Source: Diacronema lutheri (Eukaryota > Haptophyta > Pavlovophyceae > Pavlovales > Pavlovaceae). From it: DNA of 64,000 nucleotides. Made by a program: the position numbers and the translations under genes. Shown piece after piece: positions 29,460-42,800 of this stretch. Every line of letters starts with the position of its first letter. Positions within the stretch are counted from its first letter, which is position 1. The stretch is taken from assembly GCA_019448385.1 (NCBI GenBank), contig JAGTXO010000012.1, positions 332,501 to 396,500 of the forward strand. The letters run 5' to 3'. A model generated the notes under the pieces. It had not been told where the DNA came from, ran no database searches, and was given only the letters and a program-made list of their open reading frames with translations.

Positions 29460-30683
29460 ATGGAGCTGGACGGCGGTCTTTCGCGCGTGTGTAGCGTGTG
29501 CGCGCGCGAGTTTGCAAAATACACGTGCCCGCGGTGCGCGGTGCAGTCCTGCAGCCTGGCGTGCTACCGCACGCACGGCGCGGCGTGCACCGACGCGTTC
29601 CAGCGCGACCAGGCGCAGAGCGCCGCGCGCGCCGAGTGCGCGCCCGCGAAGGACGAGATGGAGGACATCCTCCGCCGCGTGCGCGCGCAGACGCTCGACG
29701 ATGGCGGCCCCGACGGCGGCGGTTCGAGCGACCCGGTGGCCGAGGCGGCAGCCGCGCTCGCGCACGAGCGGCGCGTCCACGCGCTGCAGGCGCTCGCGAG
29801 CGCGGGCCAGCTCGGCAAGATCGATCTGAGCGCGGATGAGATGCTCGACTTTGAGCGGCACGTCGCAAACGGCTCCCTCGCGAGGCACCTCGAGCGCACC
29901 GTGCCGTGGTGGGCGGTCGTGCCGGCAAGCAGCGTCGAGCGCCTCGCGGACGGCACGTACCTCGCGCGCGACACGCGCGCCCCTCGCATGATCGACGCGC
30001 TGCCCCCAATCAGCGAGCTCACGTCGCGCACGCCGCCGGCGGCCATGCGCTTTGTCGTCCTCGAGCTCCTCGGCGCGTACGCGTACGTGCACCGCCTGTT
30101 TGATTGCGATCCGAGCGCGGACGCGGCCGACGCGGCGGCCTGCCTGCTGCAGCTCTCCGCCGCGCTGAGCGGCGACGAGCGCGGCGCCTTTGCAAACGCG
30201 CAGGCTGCGCTCGGGTCGGTTTGCGAGCGGTGTGCGCACCCGCTCACGCGCACGTCGCGCGAGTTCACCGCGGCGAGCTTGACCGACCTGCGCGCGCTCC
30301 TCGGCGCCGCGCACCTGCCCGCACTTGCGCTGAGCGACCTGCACGGCATCCTGGGCGCGCGCCACGTGCACAAGGGCGCTAGAGGCATCTCGCTTCAGCT
30401 CGCAGCGCGCAAGGCGCTCTTCCTCGCGTCGTGGTGGTGCAGCCACGCGGACAGCACACTTTCAGCCACGTGCGCGGAGCTCGACGCGGCCGTCGGCGCG
30501 CATCTCGCGGCGTTAAGCTCGCTCGCGCACGACGAGGCCGCGCTTCGGAGGCAGACCGGTCCGCAGCTCGGCTCCGGGAGCGTGCGATTGTCGCTCAATC
30601 GGCTCGGCGGCACGCGAGCGGCGTTTGTTGTAGAGCCATTGCCATCGCCCAACACTGGCGCACATCCGCTGGCGCAAGTGTAA
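29460..30683 (+). CDS. ZNHIT2: HIT-type zinc finger protein, ZNHIT2-like
   Basis: A single exon encodes 407 residues (human ZNHIT2 has 403). The N-terminal HIT zinc finger is complete: CSVCAREFAKYTCPRC, then CSLACYRTHGAACTDAF, followed by the family-typical FQRDQ. The middle has RRVHALQALASAGQLGKIDL and a VPWWA segment matching ZNHIT2-type proteins, and the rest is helical. ZNHIT2 bridges the R2TP co-chaperone to U5 snRNP assembly (PRPF8, EFTUD2) in animals; that role is inferred. The start is the first ATG after the 31-bp divergent spacer, seven residues before the finger. Confidence 0.88.
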   Translation: MELDGGLSRVCSVCAREFAKYTCPRCAVQSCSLACYRTHGAACTDAFQRDQAQSAARAECAPAKDEMEDILRRVRAQTLDDGGPDGGGSSDPVAEAAAALAHERRVHALQALASAGQLGKIDLSADEMLDFERHVANGSLARHLERTVPWWAVVPASSVERLADGTYLARDTRAPRMIDALPPISELTSRTPPAAMRFVVLELLGAYAYVHRLFDCDPSADAADAAACLLQLSAALSGDERGAFANAQAALGSVCERCAHPLTRTSREFTAASLTDLRALLGAAHLPALALSDLHGILGARHVHKGARGISLQLAARKALFLASWWCSHADSTLSATCAELDAAVGAHLAALSSLAHDEAALRRQTGPQLGSGSVRLSLNRLGGTRAAFVVEPLPSPNTGAHPLAQV

Positions 30684-30707
30684 CGATGGTCGCGCAGGGG
30701 AGAGAAG

Positions 30708-30711
<4 letters not shown>

Positions 30712-30740
<29 letters not shown>
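30712..30740 (+). repeat. G29 homopolymer tract
   Basis: 29 consecutive G lie in the 135-bp gap between the convergent ZNHIT2 and RGS-LOV stop codons. It is in the 3' flank of both and is a potential G-quadruplex or hard-to-sequence site. Confidence 0.9.
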
Positions 30741-30818
30741 AGCGGGGGGAGGGTTTGCGGCGGCCCGGATCCTGCCGAACTCGGGGAAGGGCGCCATGAA
30801 TCTGGCGATGTCGTGGTC

Positions 30819-33800
30819 TCACTCATCGTCCGAGCCGTCATCCGAATCGGAGTCATTCGTCGAGTCGTCGCTGTCCTCATCTGAGTCGGAGCCGTTCAGC
30901 AGCGCGGACATGTCGACGTCTGCGGCGGTCTTCTTGAGGTGCGCGTCCTTGTCCTCCTTGACCGGCGCAGGCGGCGGCTCCGGCGCCTTGCCCTTGATGC
31001 CTGGCCTGCCGGGCGGAGGGCGCGCGGGCGGCGCTGCTGGTGCGGCCTTGCCCGGCGGCAGAGACGGCGCGCCAGGCGGCTTCGCCCCGCTGGGCAGCAT
31101 GAAGCTTGCCACGCCCGGCCGCGCCGCCATCGCCGGTCCGCCCGCGCCCGGCACCATGAGCGAGCTGAGCGTGCGAACCGGGTTCGGCAGGCCGGGCGCG
31201 CCCGGCGGCGGGCGTGGGCTGGCCACCTGCGGCGGCGTCGAAGGCTGCGCGGAGCCGTCGATCGGGTCGCCCACACCATCGATCTGCAGCGCGTGGCGCA
31301 AATTGAGCCGAACGGCCGAAAGAATGCTCTTCCCTTGGCGTGCCTCCGAGTCGCCCGCCACGCGGCCTGCACGCGCGTTCGCGTCGCTCGGCCCGCCCTT
31401 GCCAAAGCGCGCGGCCGATCGCGAGCCCGAGTTGGGTCGGCCGAGGCTGTCGGCCGACGCCTCGTTCATGCTGCTCAGCCCGCTCATCCCCAGCGGCGGC
31501 GCGCGCGGGCTGCTGCTGCCAAGGCTGAGCACGGCGACAGACGGCCGGTTCGCCGCGATGAAACGGCTGTTGTTGCCCGCGGAGTCAGCGTCGAGCGCGG
31601 CCGCGCCAACAACGCCGGCGGCGCCTCCACCACCCGCGCCGAGCGTCTGTTTCGTCGAGGACAGGTTGCTGCGCGTCATGGCGCCGCGCTTGGCGCCGCC
31701 GGCGCTCATCGCAAAGCTCGCGCGCGACGCGCCTCCGCCTCCGCCTCCGCCTGAGCGCGGCTGCAGCTTGTACGGCTTGAGCACGGGCTGCATGAGCGTC
31801 TCGCGCACGAGCTCGGCGCGCGCCTTTGTGTCGACCGACGAGGGGAGCTCGAGGACGGTCGGCACGAGCTTGACAAGCCGGTCCATGTGCATCAGCTTCG
31901 ACTTGAGCGCCTGCGCTCGCCGGGCGCGACGGGGTCCAAGGCCGACGCGAGGCGGCGCGCGTGAGCAAGCGCGCGCGCGAGCGAGCGGCGCGGCGTGCAG
32001 CGAAGCACACGCGCGCGCGCGAGCGCGCCCACCGGGGTGTACTTTTCGGAGATCTCGCAGTTGGTGCCGAGCATGAAACGGAACAGGCCGTCGCGGTCGC
32101 AGATCGGCTGCAGCGAGATGAGGTTGAGGAATGGCTGGCCCGACTTGCGGTAGTTGATGAGCTTCACGTTGATCGGCTGCCCCTGCCGAATCGCCGCGCC
32201 GATCCGCGCGACGGTGTTCGGGTCGGTCTGCTTGCCCTGCAGGAAGCGGCAGTTCCGACCAATCGCCTCCGACCGGCTGCGCACGCGGCGCGACGCACGC
32301 AGGGCGCGTGCGCGCGGCGTGGGTGAGCGCACGCGCGCAAGTCGGGTAGCCGATCAACGTGTGTAAGCGCACGCGGGCCTGCGCTCGGCGCGCGCACGCG
32401 CGTGGCCGACGCTCGCAGCCCGCCGCGCGCGCACGCGCGGCGGGCGAAGGCCCGTCGCGCTCGGCGTGCGGTGCGGCGCGCGCACGGGAACTCGGTCATC
32501 TGCTCGAAGGCCTTGTTCACGTACATGATGGGCACGCCGGGCTTGATCATGTCGCACACGATGACCGCTGTGCGCATGTCCTCAGCCGCTGTGCAGAAGA
32601 GCTTCATCCAGTCGTCCGCGTCCTGCGGCGCGGTCGAGCGGCTCACGCGGATCGCCAGCTCGAGCTCGGGGTCCTTGCTCGTCTGCATCAGCGACGAGGC
32701 GAGGCCGGTGAGCAGGCGCGAGCGGAGGAACGCGGGCAGCAGGTCGAAGGCGAGCAGCTGCATCGTCAGCGACAGCAGGCGCTGCAGCTCTGCAACGAGC
32801 ACGTGCGTGTCGCCCACAGTCGATGTGGACTCGTGACGCGCGAGCGCAAAGCCGTTGCCGTTGCCGTCGTCGGCGGTGGCGGCAGCCCGCTCGGCCGGGC
32901 GCGTCAGGCGCGCACCCGCCGCAGCGCCCACCGGTACTGCGTACTGCGCCACGGCCCCCGCCTCGCCGTCGGCACCCGTCGCCGGCGCGATGGCGCGCGC
33001 GGAGAAGCGCTGCTGCCGTCGCGTCGACGCACCGTCGGCGTGCGTCTCCGACTCGCCCTCCACGCTCGGCTCGGGCACGTGCTGCGCGGCGAGCTTGGGC
33101 TGACCGTGCTCTGCCCTGCGCATCCCGAGCTCGGGCAGCGCGAAGGCGCGGAACGTGTCGGCCGCGCGCTGCCGCAGCGTCTCGCCCGACAACCCTTTGA
33201 GCTGCTCGACCGCGAGCCAGAACGCGACGATGCCCTCGCCGTAGTCGGAGCGCTCGCGCAGCGGGTTGGTGGAGTGGAGCGAGAGGCGCACGTCCATCGC
33301 CATGCGCATCGCCGCTGTCACCACGCCCAACTCGTTCGGGTTGAGCGCGACCACGTTGCTGCCGTCGGCCGGCGCAGCCGTGAGCGACGCGCGCGTGGCG
33401 GTGAGCAGCGTCGCCCGCGTCGCTCCGCCCTTCATCTCGCTCATTGAGAGGCCGGCGCGGCTCGCGGCGGGCTTGCCGCCCAGCTGCGCCGAGCTCACAC
33501 GCGCGCCGCCGCCAAAGGCCGCGCTCGACTTGCCCAGCTGCGCCTTGGACGCAAACGCCGCGCGCGACGCGAGGCCGGCCTTGGACGCCATCGCCGAGCC
33601 GAGGAGGCCGCCACCGCCGCGCCGGCCCTTGGGCACGGCCACGCCCTTGGAGAAGGCCTCGTGGAAGTACTGGTTCATGACAAACTCGCTGAAGACGTCG
33701 CGCCCCTCGGGCACGAGGCGCAGCAGCCGGTCGATCGTGTGCACCGCGCCGTGCAGCCACTTGTCCGCGTTGAACTCGACGAGCGCGTGGCGCGCGCCCG

Positions 33801-36800
33801 GCTCGTCGGCAGCCGCGCTCGCGCCCGTCAGCCGCGCGCCAGCGGACGTGGGCCGCGCGCGCTCGGCGACGCGCGTGCGCTCGGCGGCGGACGGCATGGA
33901 CGCGGCGACCGCCTCGCGCGCCGCGCGCGTCGCGCGCGGCAGGATTGAGATGAACTCCTGCGCCTTGCGTAGCTGCGACTGCGTGACGAGCGTGCCCGAA
34001 CCGTGCGTGCGCTCGACGAGAATGCCGACGGCATACTTGGCGGGCCCACCGGGGTACTCGCGCGTGAAGCCGAGCGAGAGGATGTTCCGAAACGCCTCGC
34101 CGTTGTTCCGGTAGTTGAGCAGCTCGACGCGCGCGCCCGAGCGCAGCTCCTGCGTCGCTGCCTTCACCTCGCGCACTGACGCGGCGTCGGTGGCCGCACC
34201 CTGCAAGAAGGAGCAGTTCTGCCCGAGGACCTCGGCCTGCGAGAAGTTGGTGAGCGCGGAGAAGGCCTTGTTCGCAAAGATGATCGGCAGGCCGGGCAGC
34301 TGCATGTTGACGAGGATGATCGCGAGCTCGTGGTTGTCGAGGCAGATGTGGAAGACGCGTACCCACTCGTCCTCGCGGTTGAGCAGCGCGAGCTGGCGCG
34401 AGTTGGGCACGTGCGGCAGCTGCCAGTTGCCCTTGGCGGGCAGCTCGAGGAAGAGCTCCTGCGCCTCCGCCGTGCCGCGCAGCTCGCGGATCCCGCGCAT
34501 CTGGATGAAGGTGATGACGAGCGCGGCCGATTTGACAAAGTCGAGAAGGAATTCGGACGCGAGCATGTTGAGCGTCGCACTCGCCTGCTCGCGCAGCATC
34601 GAATACGCGGCGAGACCGTTGGGCGCGCGCTGCGCGGGGAGGAACCGTCGGAAGACCGCCATGATCTCCTGCTCGTCCTGCGCGCACATGGGCTCCTCGA
34701 GCTTGACGACCTCGAGGTAGAAGATGACCTCGATCGAGACGTGGCTGACCGTGCGCACGTACTGCTTAAAGTTGGCCATCGCGGGCGGGTACGCGAGCAG
34801 CCGCTGGAGCAGCTCGGGCGTGCCGTGGCGCATCCACATCAGCTTCGAGTACATCTCTTGCGCGCCAAAGCCCTCGAGCGTGCGCACCGAGTCGAGCGCG
34901 TCGCCGTCCGCATCGTCGATCCCCTCGATCAGCCCGCGCATCTGCAGGTGCGCTGTGTTTGGCACCGCGAGGCCGAGCGAGCCGAGGAACCGCCGGAAGT
35001 TGTCACGGAAGACGCGCGGCGCCGCCTCGATGCGCACCTTGCGCTTCGAGCCGTCCGCCTCGACCACCGTGCCGATCTGCTCGCGCGTCGCCATGAGCGC
35101 CGACGAGAGACGATGCGCCGACGCCTCGCGCGACACGTCACGCGCGAGCTCCGCCTTGGCCGGCCCGGGCAGGCCAAACTCGGAGGCGGCCGTCGCCCAG
35201 CGCCCCTTGTCGACGACGGGCCGGCGCTCATCCTTCTTCGGCTTGCGCCCGCCGGGCGCGCCGACCGCCTCGCCGCCCGCGCCGTCTTCGCCCTCCGCCT
35301 CCGCCGCGGGCGCGCCGGCCTCCCCCTCCTCCTCGAAGCGCGCCGCGTCGCCGTCGCCGTCGCCATCGCCGTCATCGCCGCTGCCGTCGTCCGCGTCCTC
35401 CCGCTCGGCCTCCTCCTCGAGGTCGGCGCCGAGCGCCGCGAGCTCCGCCGCCTTGCGCGCGCGCTGCGCGAGCGCCGCGTTGTGCTCGTCGACGAGCCGG
35501 CGCGCGCGCGGATGCATCGGCCCGACCGGCTTGGCGGGCCCCACCTCGAGCATGCGCGGCAGCAGGCAGACGAGGCGCGAGAGGCGCATGAAGCGGCGAC
35601 GAATGGTCACTTGCTCGGTGATCGGGAACTGGATCCCCATGCAGAAGCGGTAGACGCCGTTCGAGTCGAAAATGGCGAGGAGCGTGAGCAGCGACTTGAA
35701 CGGCACCCCTGCCTTCGTGTAGTTGGCGACCTTGACGTGGCAGTCCTCGCCGTTGCGCAGCGCGCGCACGATCGCCGCGACGGCCTCTGGGTCGGTGAAC
35801 GGGCCCTGGAGGAAGCGGCACGACTTGCCGAGCACCTCCGACGTCTTGTACCCCGTGATCGCGCAGAAGCCCGCGTTGACGAAGACCATCGGCGAGCCGG
35901 GCAGCGTCATGTCCGAGAGGCAGATGCACGCCGGGTACTTGTCGAAAAGCGCCGCAAACTGCGCGAGGAAGCGCGACGTGTCCGCGGGCACGTCGTACTC
36001 GGGCCAGAGGAGCGCAAAGGCCGACTCGTTCACCTCGGTCGGGTCGTCCATCAGCCGCGTGACCGTCGTGTCCGACTTGTCCGAGTAGATGAAGTCGACA
36101 AAGTGCGTGTCGACGAGCTCGCGCGTCACGCGCTTGAACGCGGCTTGTATCTGCTCCATCTTGGCCTTGCTGTCGGCCGCGCCGAGCGGCTGGTCGCCCG
36201 CGTGCTTCACCTCGAGGTACTCCTTGTACGCCTCGTCCGCCTTGGCCATGCGCGCGAGCTCGGACATGCCCATCAGCTTTGAAACGGCCAACCAGAAGCG
36301 CAGCGTCGTCTCGAGGTTGCGCGCGCGCAGAAACGCCTCGAAGGGCCGCAGCTCGTCGCGTGCGACGACGGACTCGCGGAAATGCTTCTCGGGCAGCTCG
36401 AGCCAGTCGAGCTTCGTGAACGCCACCTGCACCGCGCGCGCCTGCTCGAGCGACGCGTCCTCGGACGGCTCCATGAGCTTGCCAATCGGCCAACCGCGCG
36501 GCTGCAGGTGCGCGGGAAAGGAGCGTTCGAGCAGCGTCGAGATGAGCTCGCGCAGCTGGCTCTGCGTGAGCGCGGGTGTCTTGCGCAGCGCCTCGAGCTG
36601 CGCATTCTCAACCACGTCGCGCTCGCCGCCCACGCCGCCCTTCTTGGCGACCGCGCGATACGCCGTGCGCTGTTGCCGCGCGGGTGCCCGCGCCGCGACC
36701 CGCCGGCCGTCTGCCGCCTCCGCCGCCGCGGCCGCGTCTGCGCGCTCGGGCGCGACGAGGAAGTCGCCGACGGCCTTGGCGTCGCGGAGCAGCGCGACGA

Positions 36801-39800
36801 TGTACCGGAACGTGCCCTTGTCGTCGTGGATTGGCAGCATCGTCAGCTCGTTTTCAAAGCGCTCGCCATCCTTCCTGTAGTTGGTGAGCGTCACCGTCGT
36901 CTGCGCGTGCGCGCGGACCGCCTCGACGATGGTCGCAACGGCTTCGGGCTCGGTGTCATCGCCCTGGAGGAAGCGCATGTTTCGCCCAACCGCCTCGTCG
37001 CGCGCGTACCCCGTCACCCACTCGAACGCCGGGTTGGTCCAGAGCACGGGCAGCCCGGCGACGAGCGTGTCGACGATCGCGACGGCGAGCGGCACGGCGT
37101 CGAGCGCGAGCTTGGCCATCTCGAGGTAGCCGTGGCTCTGCCGGATGAGCGGCAGCTCGGCCTTGGCGTTGCGCACGGTGCGCAGCTGGTTGAGCATCGA
37201 CGCGCAGAAGCCCGACGTGACCCATTGCGGGTAGTAGTCAGACGCATACCGAAGAAGCGCCGTCTCCGTCTCCACCTCGAGCAGCTCCTGCGCCTCGAGC
37301 GGATCGACGGCGCGGCCGTGCAGCCGCTCGTACAGCTCGGCGCACTTCATCCGCACGAGGTATCGATCGGCCGTCGCGAGCCGGCGCAGCTCGACGATCG
37401 TGTCGACGAGGAGCGCCGCGCGCGCGCCCGCCTGGCGCAGCATGAAGACGACGAACGAGCTCTTCCCGTCGACCATCCGCAGCATCGTGCGCAGCGTCGC
37501 GCGCGCGTCGTGAAGGAAGCGCACGCGCGAGAACTGGTCCGCGACGATGTGCACACCGAGCCGCTCGAGCTGGCGGCCGTGGTTGTTGACAAAGCGCACG
37601 ACCGACACCTCGTTTGGCCGTGCAAAGCCGCCCTCGAGCGCAACGACCGCGCCCTGCACCGCTCGCTCCCGGTCGCCGTCCTTGGTCGCGCGCGCCATCC
37701 ACGCCGGCGGCTGCTGCGCGAGGGCGAGCAGCTTGGCGTGCAGCGCGGAGAAGCTGTCATAGTTGCCCCCTTCGCGCCTCGCGCGCTCTGCGAGCCACGA
37801 CGTGTGCATGAGGCCCGCGCGCCCGCTTGGCTCAACTTCCACCATGTGCGGCAGCACGGTCACCACGCGTGCGAGCGCCTCGATCTTGCGCGCCGAGTCG
37901 ACGCCGGCGAGCAGCTCGGTCTGCACGCCGATGCACATTCGATAGCCGCCGCTCGAGTCGTGCACCGGCCTGAGCACGAGCAGGTTGGTGAACGTCTCGC
38001 CTGACCTCCGGTAGTTGGTCAGCTTGACCGCACAGTCGGTCGCGAGGCGCAGCGCGCTCACGATCTCGTGCACCGCGTCGGGCTCGGTCTCGGGCCCCTG
38101 CAGGAAGCGGCAGTTCCGCCCGAGCGCCTCCTCCTTCGTGTATCCCGTCGTCAGGCAGAAGGCCTCGTTGACGAAGATGAGCGGGTTGCCCGCGAGCGTC
38201 ATGTCCGAGATGACGACGCACGCGTCGACGGTCGCGGCCGCGGACGCGAAGCCCCACAGCCAGCGCTTGAGGTCGTCGGGTGTGTGGTAGTCGACCCAGA
38301 GCAGCTGCGACGCGGCGTCGAGCGCGACGGGCAGCTCGACCGTCTCGAACACGCGGTCGGACGCTGCAGTCTGCAAGAAGGGCACAAAGTGGCTGATGGC
38401 CATCTCCTTCGCAACCTTGGCCGCCTCGAGCTGCACGCGGTACTTTGGGTTGGGCGTGAAGGAAGAATCGTACGGGAAAATGCACTCGCGGTACAGCCGC
38501 TCGGCAAGCTCGGCGTCGGCGGGCGGCTGCAGCGTGGCGAGGAGCAGCTCCTCGCAGCACAGCCGCCACCTCGCGCTCAGCTCGGCAGACCGCTTGCCCA
38601 TCGTCGCGAGGTACTCGCCGAACAGCTCGCGGAAGAGCGGCGAGTTGCGCATCGCGTCGCGGAATGACGCCTCCTGGTCCGCGAGCCACTGCAGCTTTGT
38701 GAACGCCCCCACGCCCATCGTGTACTGCCGCCGCCGGACGGACTCGGACACAGCGCGCACGGCGTGCGTCGTCGCCGTCGGCCGCCGGCTCTTGGGCGCG
38801 GACCACGCGCCGCCATACTCAACGTCGGCAGTGCCCACGGCGCCGTCGGCGTCGCCAAACTGCCCTTCCCACAGCTCGCGCTCCTCCTGCGCCGTGCAGC
38901 GCAGCCGCTCGGGCAGCAGCCGGATCACACGAGCGACGAGCTCTCGCAGCTCGGGCGATCGCTCGGCGTCGGCGACGTCGAGCTGCAGGCCGATGCAGTA
39001 TCGCACCTCGCCGTCCGCGCCGCGCACGTAGACCATGCTCAGCTCGTTGACGAAGCGCGCGCCGCTCTTGCGGTAGTTGATGATCGTCTGCGTCGTCGGC
39101 TGCTGCTCGCGCAGCGAGAGGCTGAGTGCGCCCACCGCGTCGCTGTCGGCGAAGCCCCGCTGCAGGAAGCGGCAGTTGCGACCGACCGCATCGATCATCG
39201 TGTAGCCGGTCAGCTGCTCGAAGGCGCGGTTGACGAAGATGATGGGCAGGCCCGCGACCGCCATGTCGACGACGCACGTCGCGAGCGGCAGGCTGTGCGC
39301 GGCCTCGAGGAAGGCGACGGTCCATGGCTGGCCGAGCATGGTCGTCGCGAAGCCAAAGAGCGTCAGGCGCGGCGGTGGCTTTGGCGCCTCACCCGCCAGC
39401 TTGTCGATGAGCTCGACGCCGTCCTCCGACAGCACGAACGCCGGCCAGATGGAGTGGAGCATCGTGCGCAGCGGCCGCTGCAGCCCACGCCGCACGCGAT
39501 CGAGCCGCGTCGCGTCGTCGTCGTCGTCCGTGCCCGGCGTCACGTCAGGCGGCCAGTGGTTGCGCATCGATGACTCGAGCCGGTCGATCGCGTCGGACAG
39601 CTCCTCCGCGTCCGCCAGCGCGGCGGCGGCGAGCACGTCGAGCACCAGCTCGGTCGTCTCGCGATCGAGCCTCGGCACCTCGCGCGCGCGAGGGTCGCTG
39701 TTCGCGCCGTCCACCGGCTCGCGCGCTGCGGCGCCAAAAGCGACGAGGGCGGGCTTGAGCTGCGCGACGGAGGCGAGGAGCGCACCGAGCCGCTCGCCCG

Positions 39801-42800
39801 TCGCATCAATCCACGACAGCTGCGTGAGGCGCACCGCCTCGTCGCGCGCGGCGGTCGGGTCGATCGACGCGAGCGCGTCAGGGTCGGCGTCGGCCGCGCG
39901 CCGGCCTGGGTAGGAAGTGGCCGAGCCCTTGCGCACGCGGTGCAGGTGGGCGAGGCGCGCAGCGCGGCGCTTGGTGAGCTGCTCGTTGAGCTCGCGCACC
40001 ACCTCCTTGAGCTCCTCGCGGTGCCGGTCGTGATTATGCTCGAAGAAGGGCTTGTCGTACCGGACGGTCGGCACGCTCTCGTCAGGCGGCGCGATCACGA
40101 CGCCGCCCGGCGGTCCGGAGAGGAGGCGCTGGAGCTGCGCGCTGATCGTGCGCGACGAGCGCTCGCCAAAGGGCTGAAGCGGCTCCTCAATCGTCGAGAA
40201 GGACGGCACGGCCGCCTTGAGCCCCTTTGGCTTTTGCGCGCCGCCCGCTGCCCGTGGCGGCGCGTTCGAGTCCGCGTCCGAGTCGCCGTCCGAGAGCGAG
40301 GCGTCGGACTCGTCCGAAGCGGACGAAGGCTCGATGCCGCCGCCGCCCCTTTTCTGTGACTCGGCGAGAGCGAAGGTGAGCTCCGTCCCAAAGTAGGCCT
40401 TGCACCGCACGGACGATGCGGGGAGCGGCTCGAAGGGCGGCGCGTGCAGCGTGAAGGGCAGCAGCGTGAGCGCCGAGGCGTATGTCTCGAGCCACGCGCG
40501 CGAGCCGGGCAGGACGGGCGCTTGCACGCCGATGCAGAAGCGGAAGCGGCCGAGCGAGTCGTGCACCGGCTGGATCGCGAGCAGCTGGTCGAAGAAGCTG
40601 CCGTCCTTGCGGTAGTTGGTGAGGCGCACGAGGCAAGGGATCGCGCGCCGCAGCGCGTGCTGGATTGCCTCGATGCACTTGGCCTCGGTGCGCGGACCCT
40701 GCAGGAAGCGACAGTTGAAGCCGAGCATCTCGCCCATCGCGTAGCCCGTCAGCTCGCAGAACTTTTGGTTGACGTAGACGAGCGGGTTGCCCGCGAGCGT
40801 CATGTCGCTCAGCGTGAGCGCGAACGGGAACGACTGGCCCGCGGCCGTGAAGCCGTGCACGAAGGCGTACGCGTCGGACGGCAGTTCATACGCGCCCCAC
40901 AGCAGCATCTTGGACGAGCCCAGGTTCTCAGGCCGGTGCACCGCAGCGATGCACGTGCCGAAACCCGCCGAGCTCCAGAAGCGGCCGAGCGCGTCGACGC
41001 GCGCGAGCCGCGCGCGCGCTCTGCCGACAAGCTGCGCGCACAGCCGCATGTCCGCGTGCTCGTGAAGAAGCGCGCCCTCGCCCGGCTCGCGACCGGCAGC
41101 GCCGCCGCCGCGCGCGGATGCACCGCCAGGCCGCCGCGTCGCCCCGCCGCCGCGCGACGGCGCGCCCTTGCGCGGCGGCGCGCGCGGGCCGCCGCCGGCG
41201 TCGTCGTCGTCGTCGTCGTCGTCGCCGAGGATGTCGGCGAAGTCGCCGTCCGCGTACAGTTCGGCGAGGTCGCGCGCCGACGAGAGCGCGGTCGCAAAGT
41301 CGCCGTTGCGCATTGCCTGGCTAATCTCGAGGTTGACGTCGAAAATGTCGAAGAGCTTGAGCTCGGGCGCGCGCTGCGGCATGACGCTCGTCATGAACTT
41401 TTTGAGCACCTCGTAGGTCGCGCCGTTCTCCGTCAGCACGCAGAGCGCATCAGACGCTTTGCGCTTGTCGCCGAGCCACGCGAGGCGGAGAACGGCCGCG
41501 TGCATGCGCTGATTGCACTCATGCCGCTCGTGCGCCACCAGCTCGGTCTGCGCCGGCGGCGGATTGGGCGGCGGTGCGTCCTCGTCCCATGGGTGCGCGT
41601 ACCGAGCGGGAATCACGCTCGGCAGCACGGCCGCAAGGAAGTCGCGCAGCGTCCGCGCGGTGCCGGCGCCGTCGCTCGCGCCGCCGCCGCTCGCCGTCAC
41701 GCGCGTGTGCCCATCGTCGCTCTCGCTGTCCGAGCCACCGCCACCGTCGCCGCCGCCCGCCACCGGCGGCGGGGCGGCCGCCCCCCTGTCGAGGAGCATG
41801 CCCACCGCGTAGACATACTTCCCGGAGGCGTCGTGGATCGGGTGGATCAGGCACTCGCAGACGAAGCGCGCGCCGCCCTTGCGGTAGTTGGTCACCGCGA
41901 CCGTCACGCCCGTGCCGTCGCGCACGGCTTCGACAATCTCAATCACGCGCTCGGGCTCGGTGTCCGGCCCCTGCAAGAAGCGGCAGTTCCGCCCGTGCGC
42001 CTCGGCGGGTGAGTAGCCGGTCACAGCCTCGAACGCGCCGTTGGCCCAGACGATCGGCAGACCGGGGATGGCCATGTCGACGAGAATCACGCCGAGCTGC
42101 ACCGAATCGAGCGTCTCGGCGAGCACCTTCGGGAAGGGCGCGGCGCGCGCGATCGGCAGGTCTGACAAGATGCCGCGCTGCTCGTCGGACAGGTTGAGCT
42201 CGACAGCGTCGTGCACCTCGCGCACGGCGCGCGAGATGAGCTCGGTGCCCGCGTCCGAGTTGACAAAGACGGGGAAGAGGTTGGCCGCCATGTGCCGCAG
42301 CACCTGCGCGTGCTTGTCGATCGCTTCGGCCATCGCGACGGCCGAGTCTGTCACTTCGGGCCCGAGGTCGTCGTCGTCGTCGTCGTCGTCGTCGCCCGGT
42401 GCGCGTGCGCCGCCGGTCGGCAGGGGCGCGGCCGAGCCCGCAGTGCCCGAGCTCGACTTGCCCGAGCCCGAGCCCGACTTGTCCGAGCCCGATTCGGACT
42501 TGTCCGAGCCCGAGCCCGATGTGTCCGATTCCGAATCGGAGCCCGAGCCCGAGTCGCTGCCCTTGGCCTTCGCGCCCGCCTTGTCGCGTGCGCTCGCCGC
42601 GGGCTTCGCCTTGTTCGGCGGCGGCGGCAATGCCGCAGCGGCAAGCCGCTTGGGCCCGCGTGCCGCCCTGCGCGCGAGCTTGATGAGCGCAACTGAGCGC
42701 CTCCTCGCGCGAATCGACGAGCCGAGCTGGCGCATGGCCGAGATCTCGTACAGGAACTCGAGGCTGAGCAACGCCGCTCCACTCGGGTCGGCGTGCGTGT

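Noticed and set aside
34330-36282. 650-codon plus-strand frame within the RGS-LOV locus, and similar ones at 36382-38004 and 40444-42012
   Set aside because: Antisense of LOV/RGS coding sequence; translations are Arg/Leu/Glu-rich with no domain signature.
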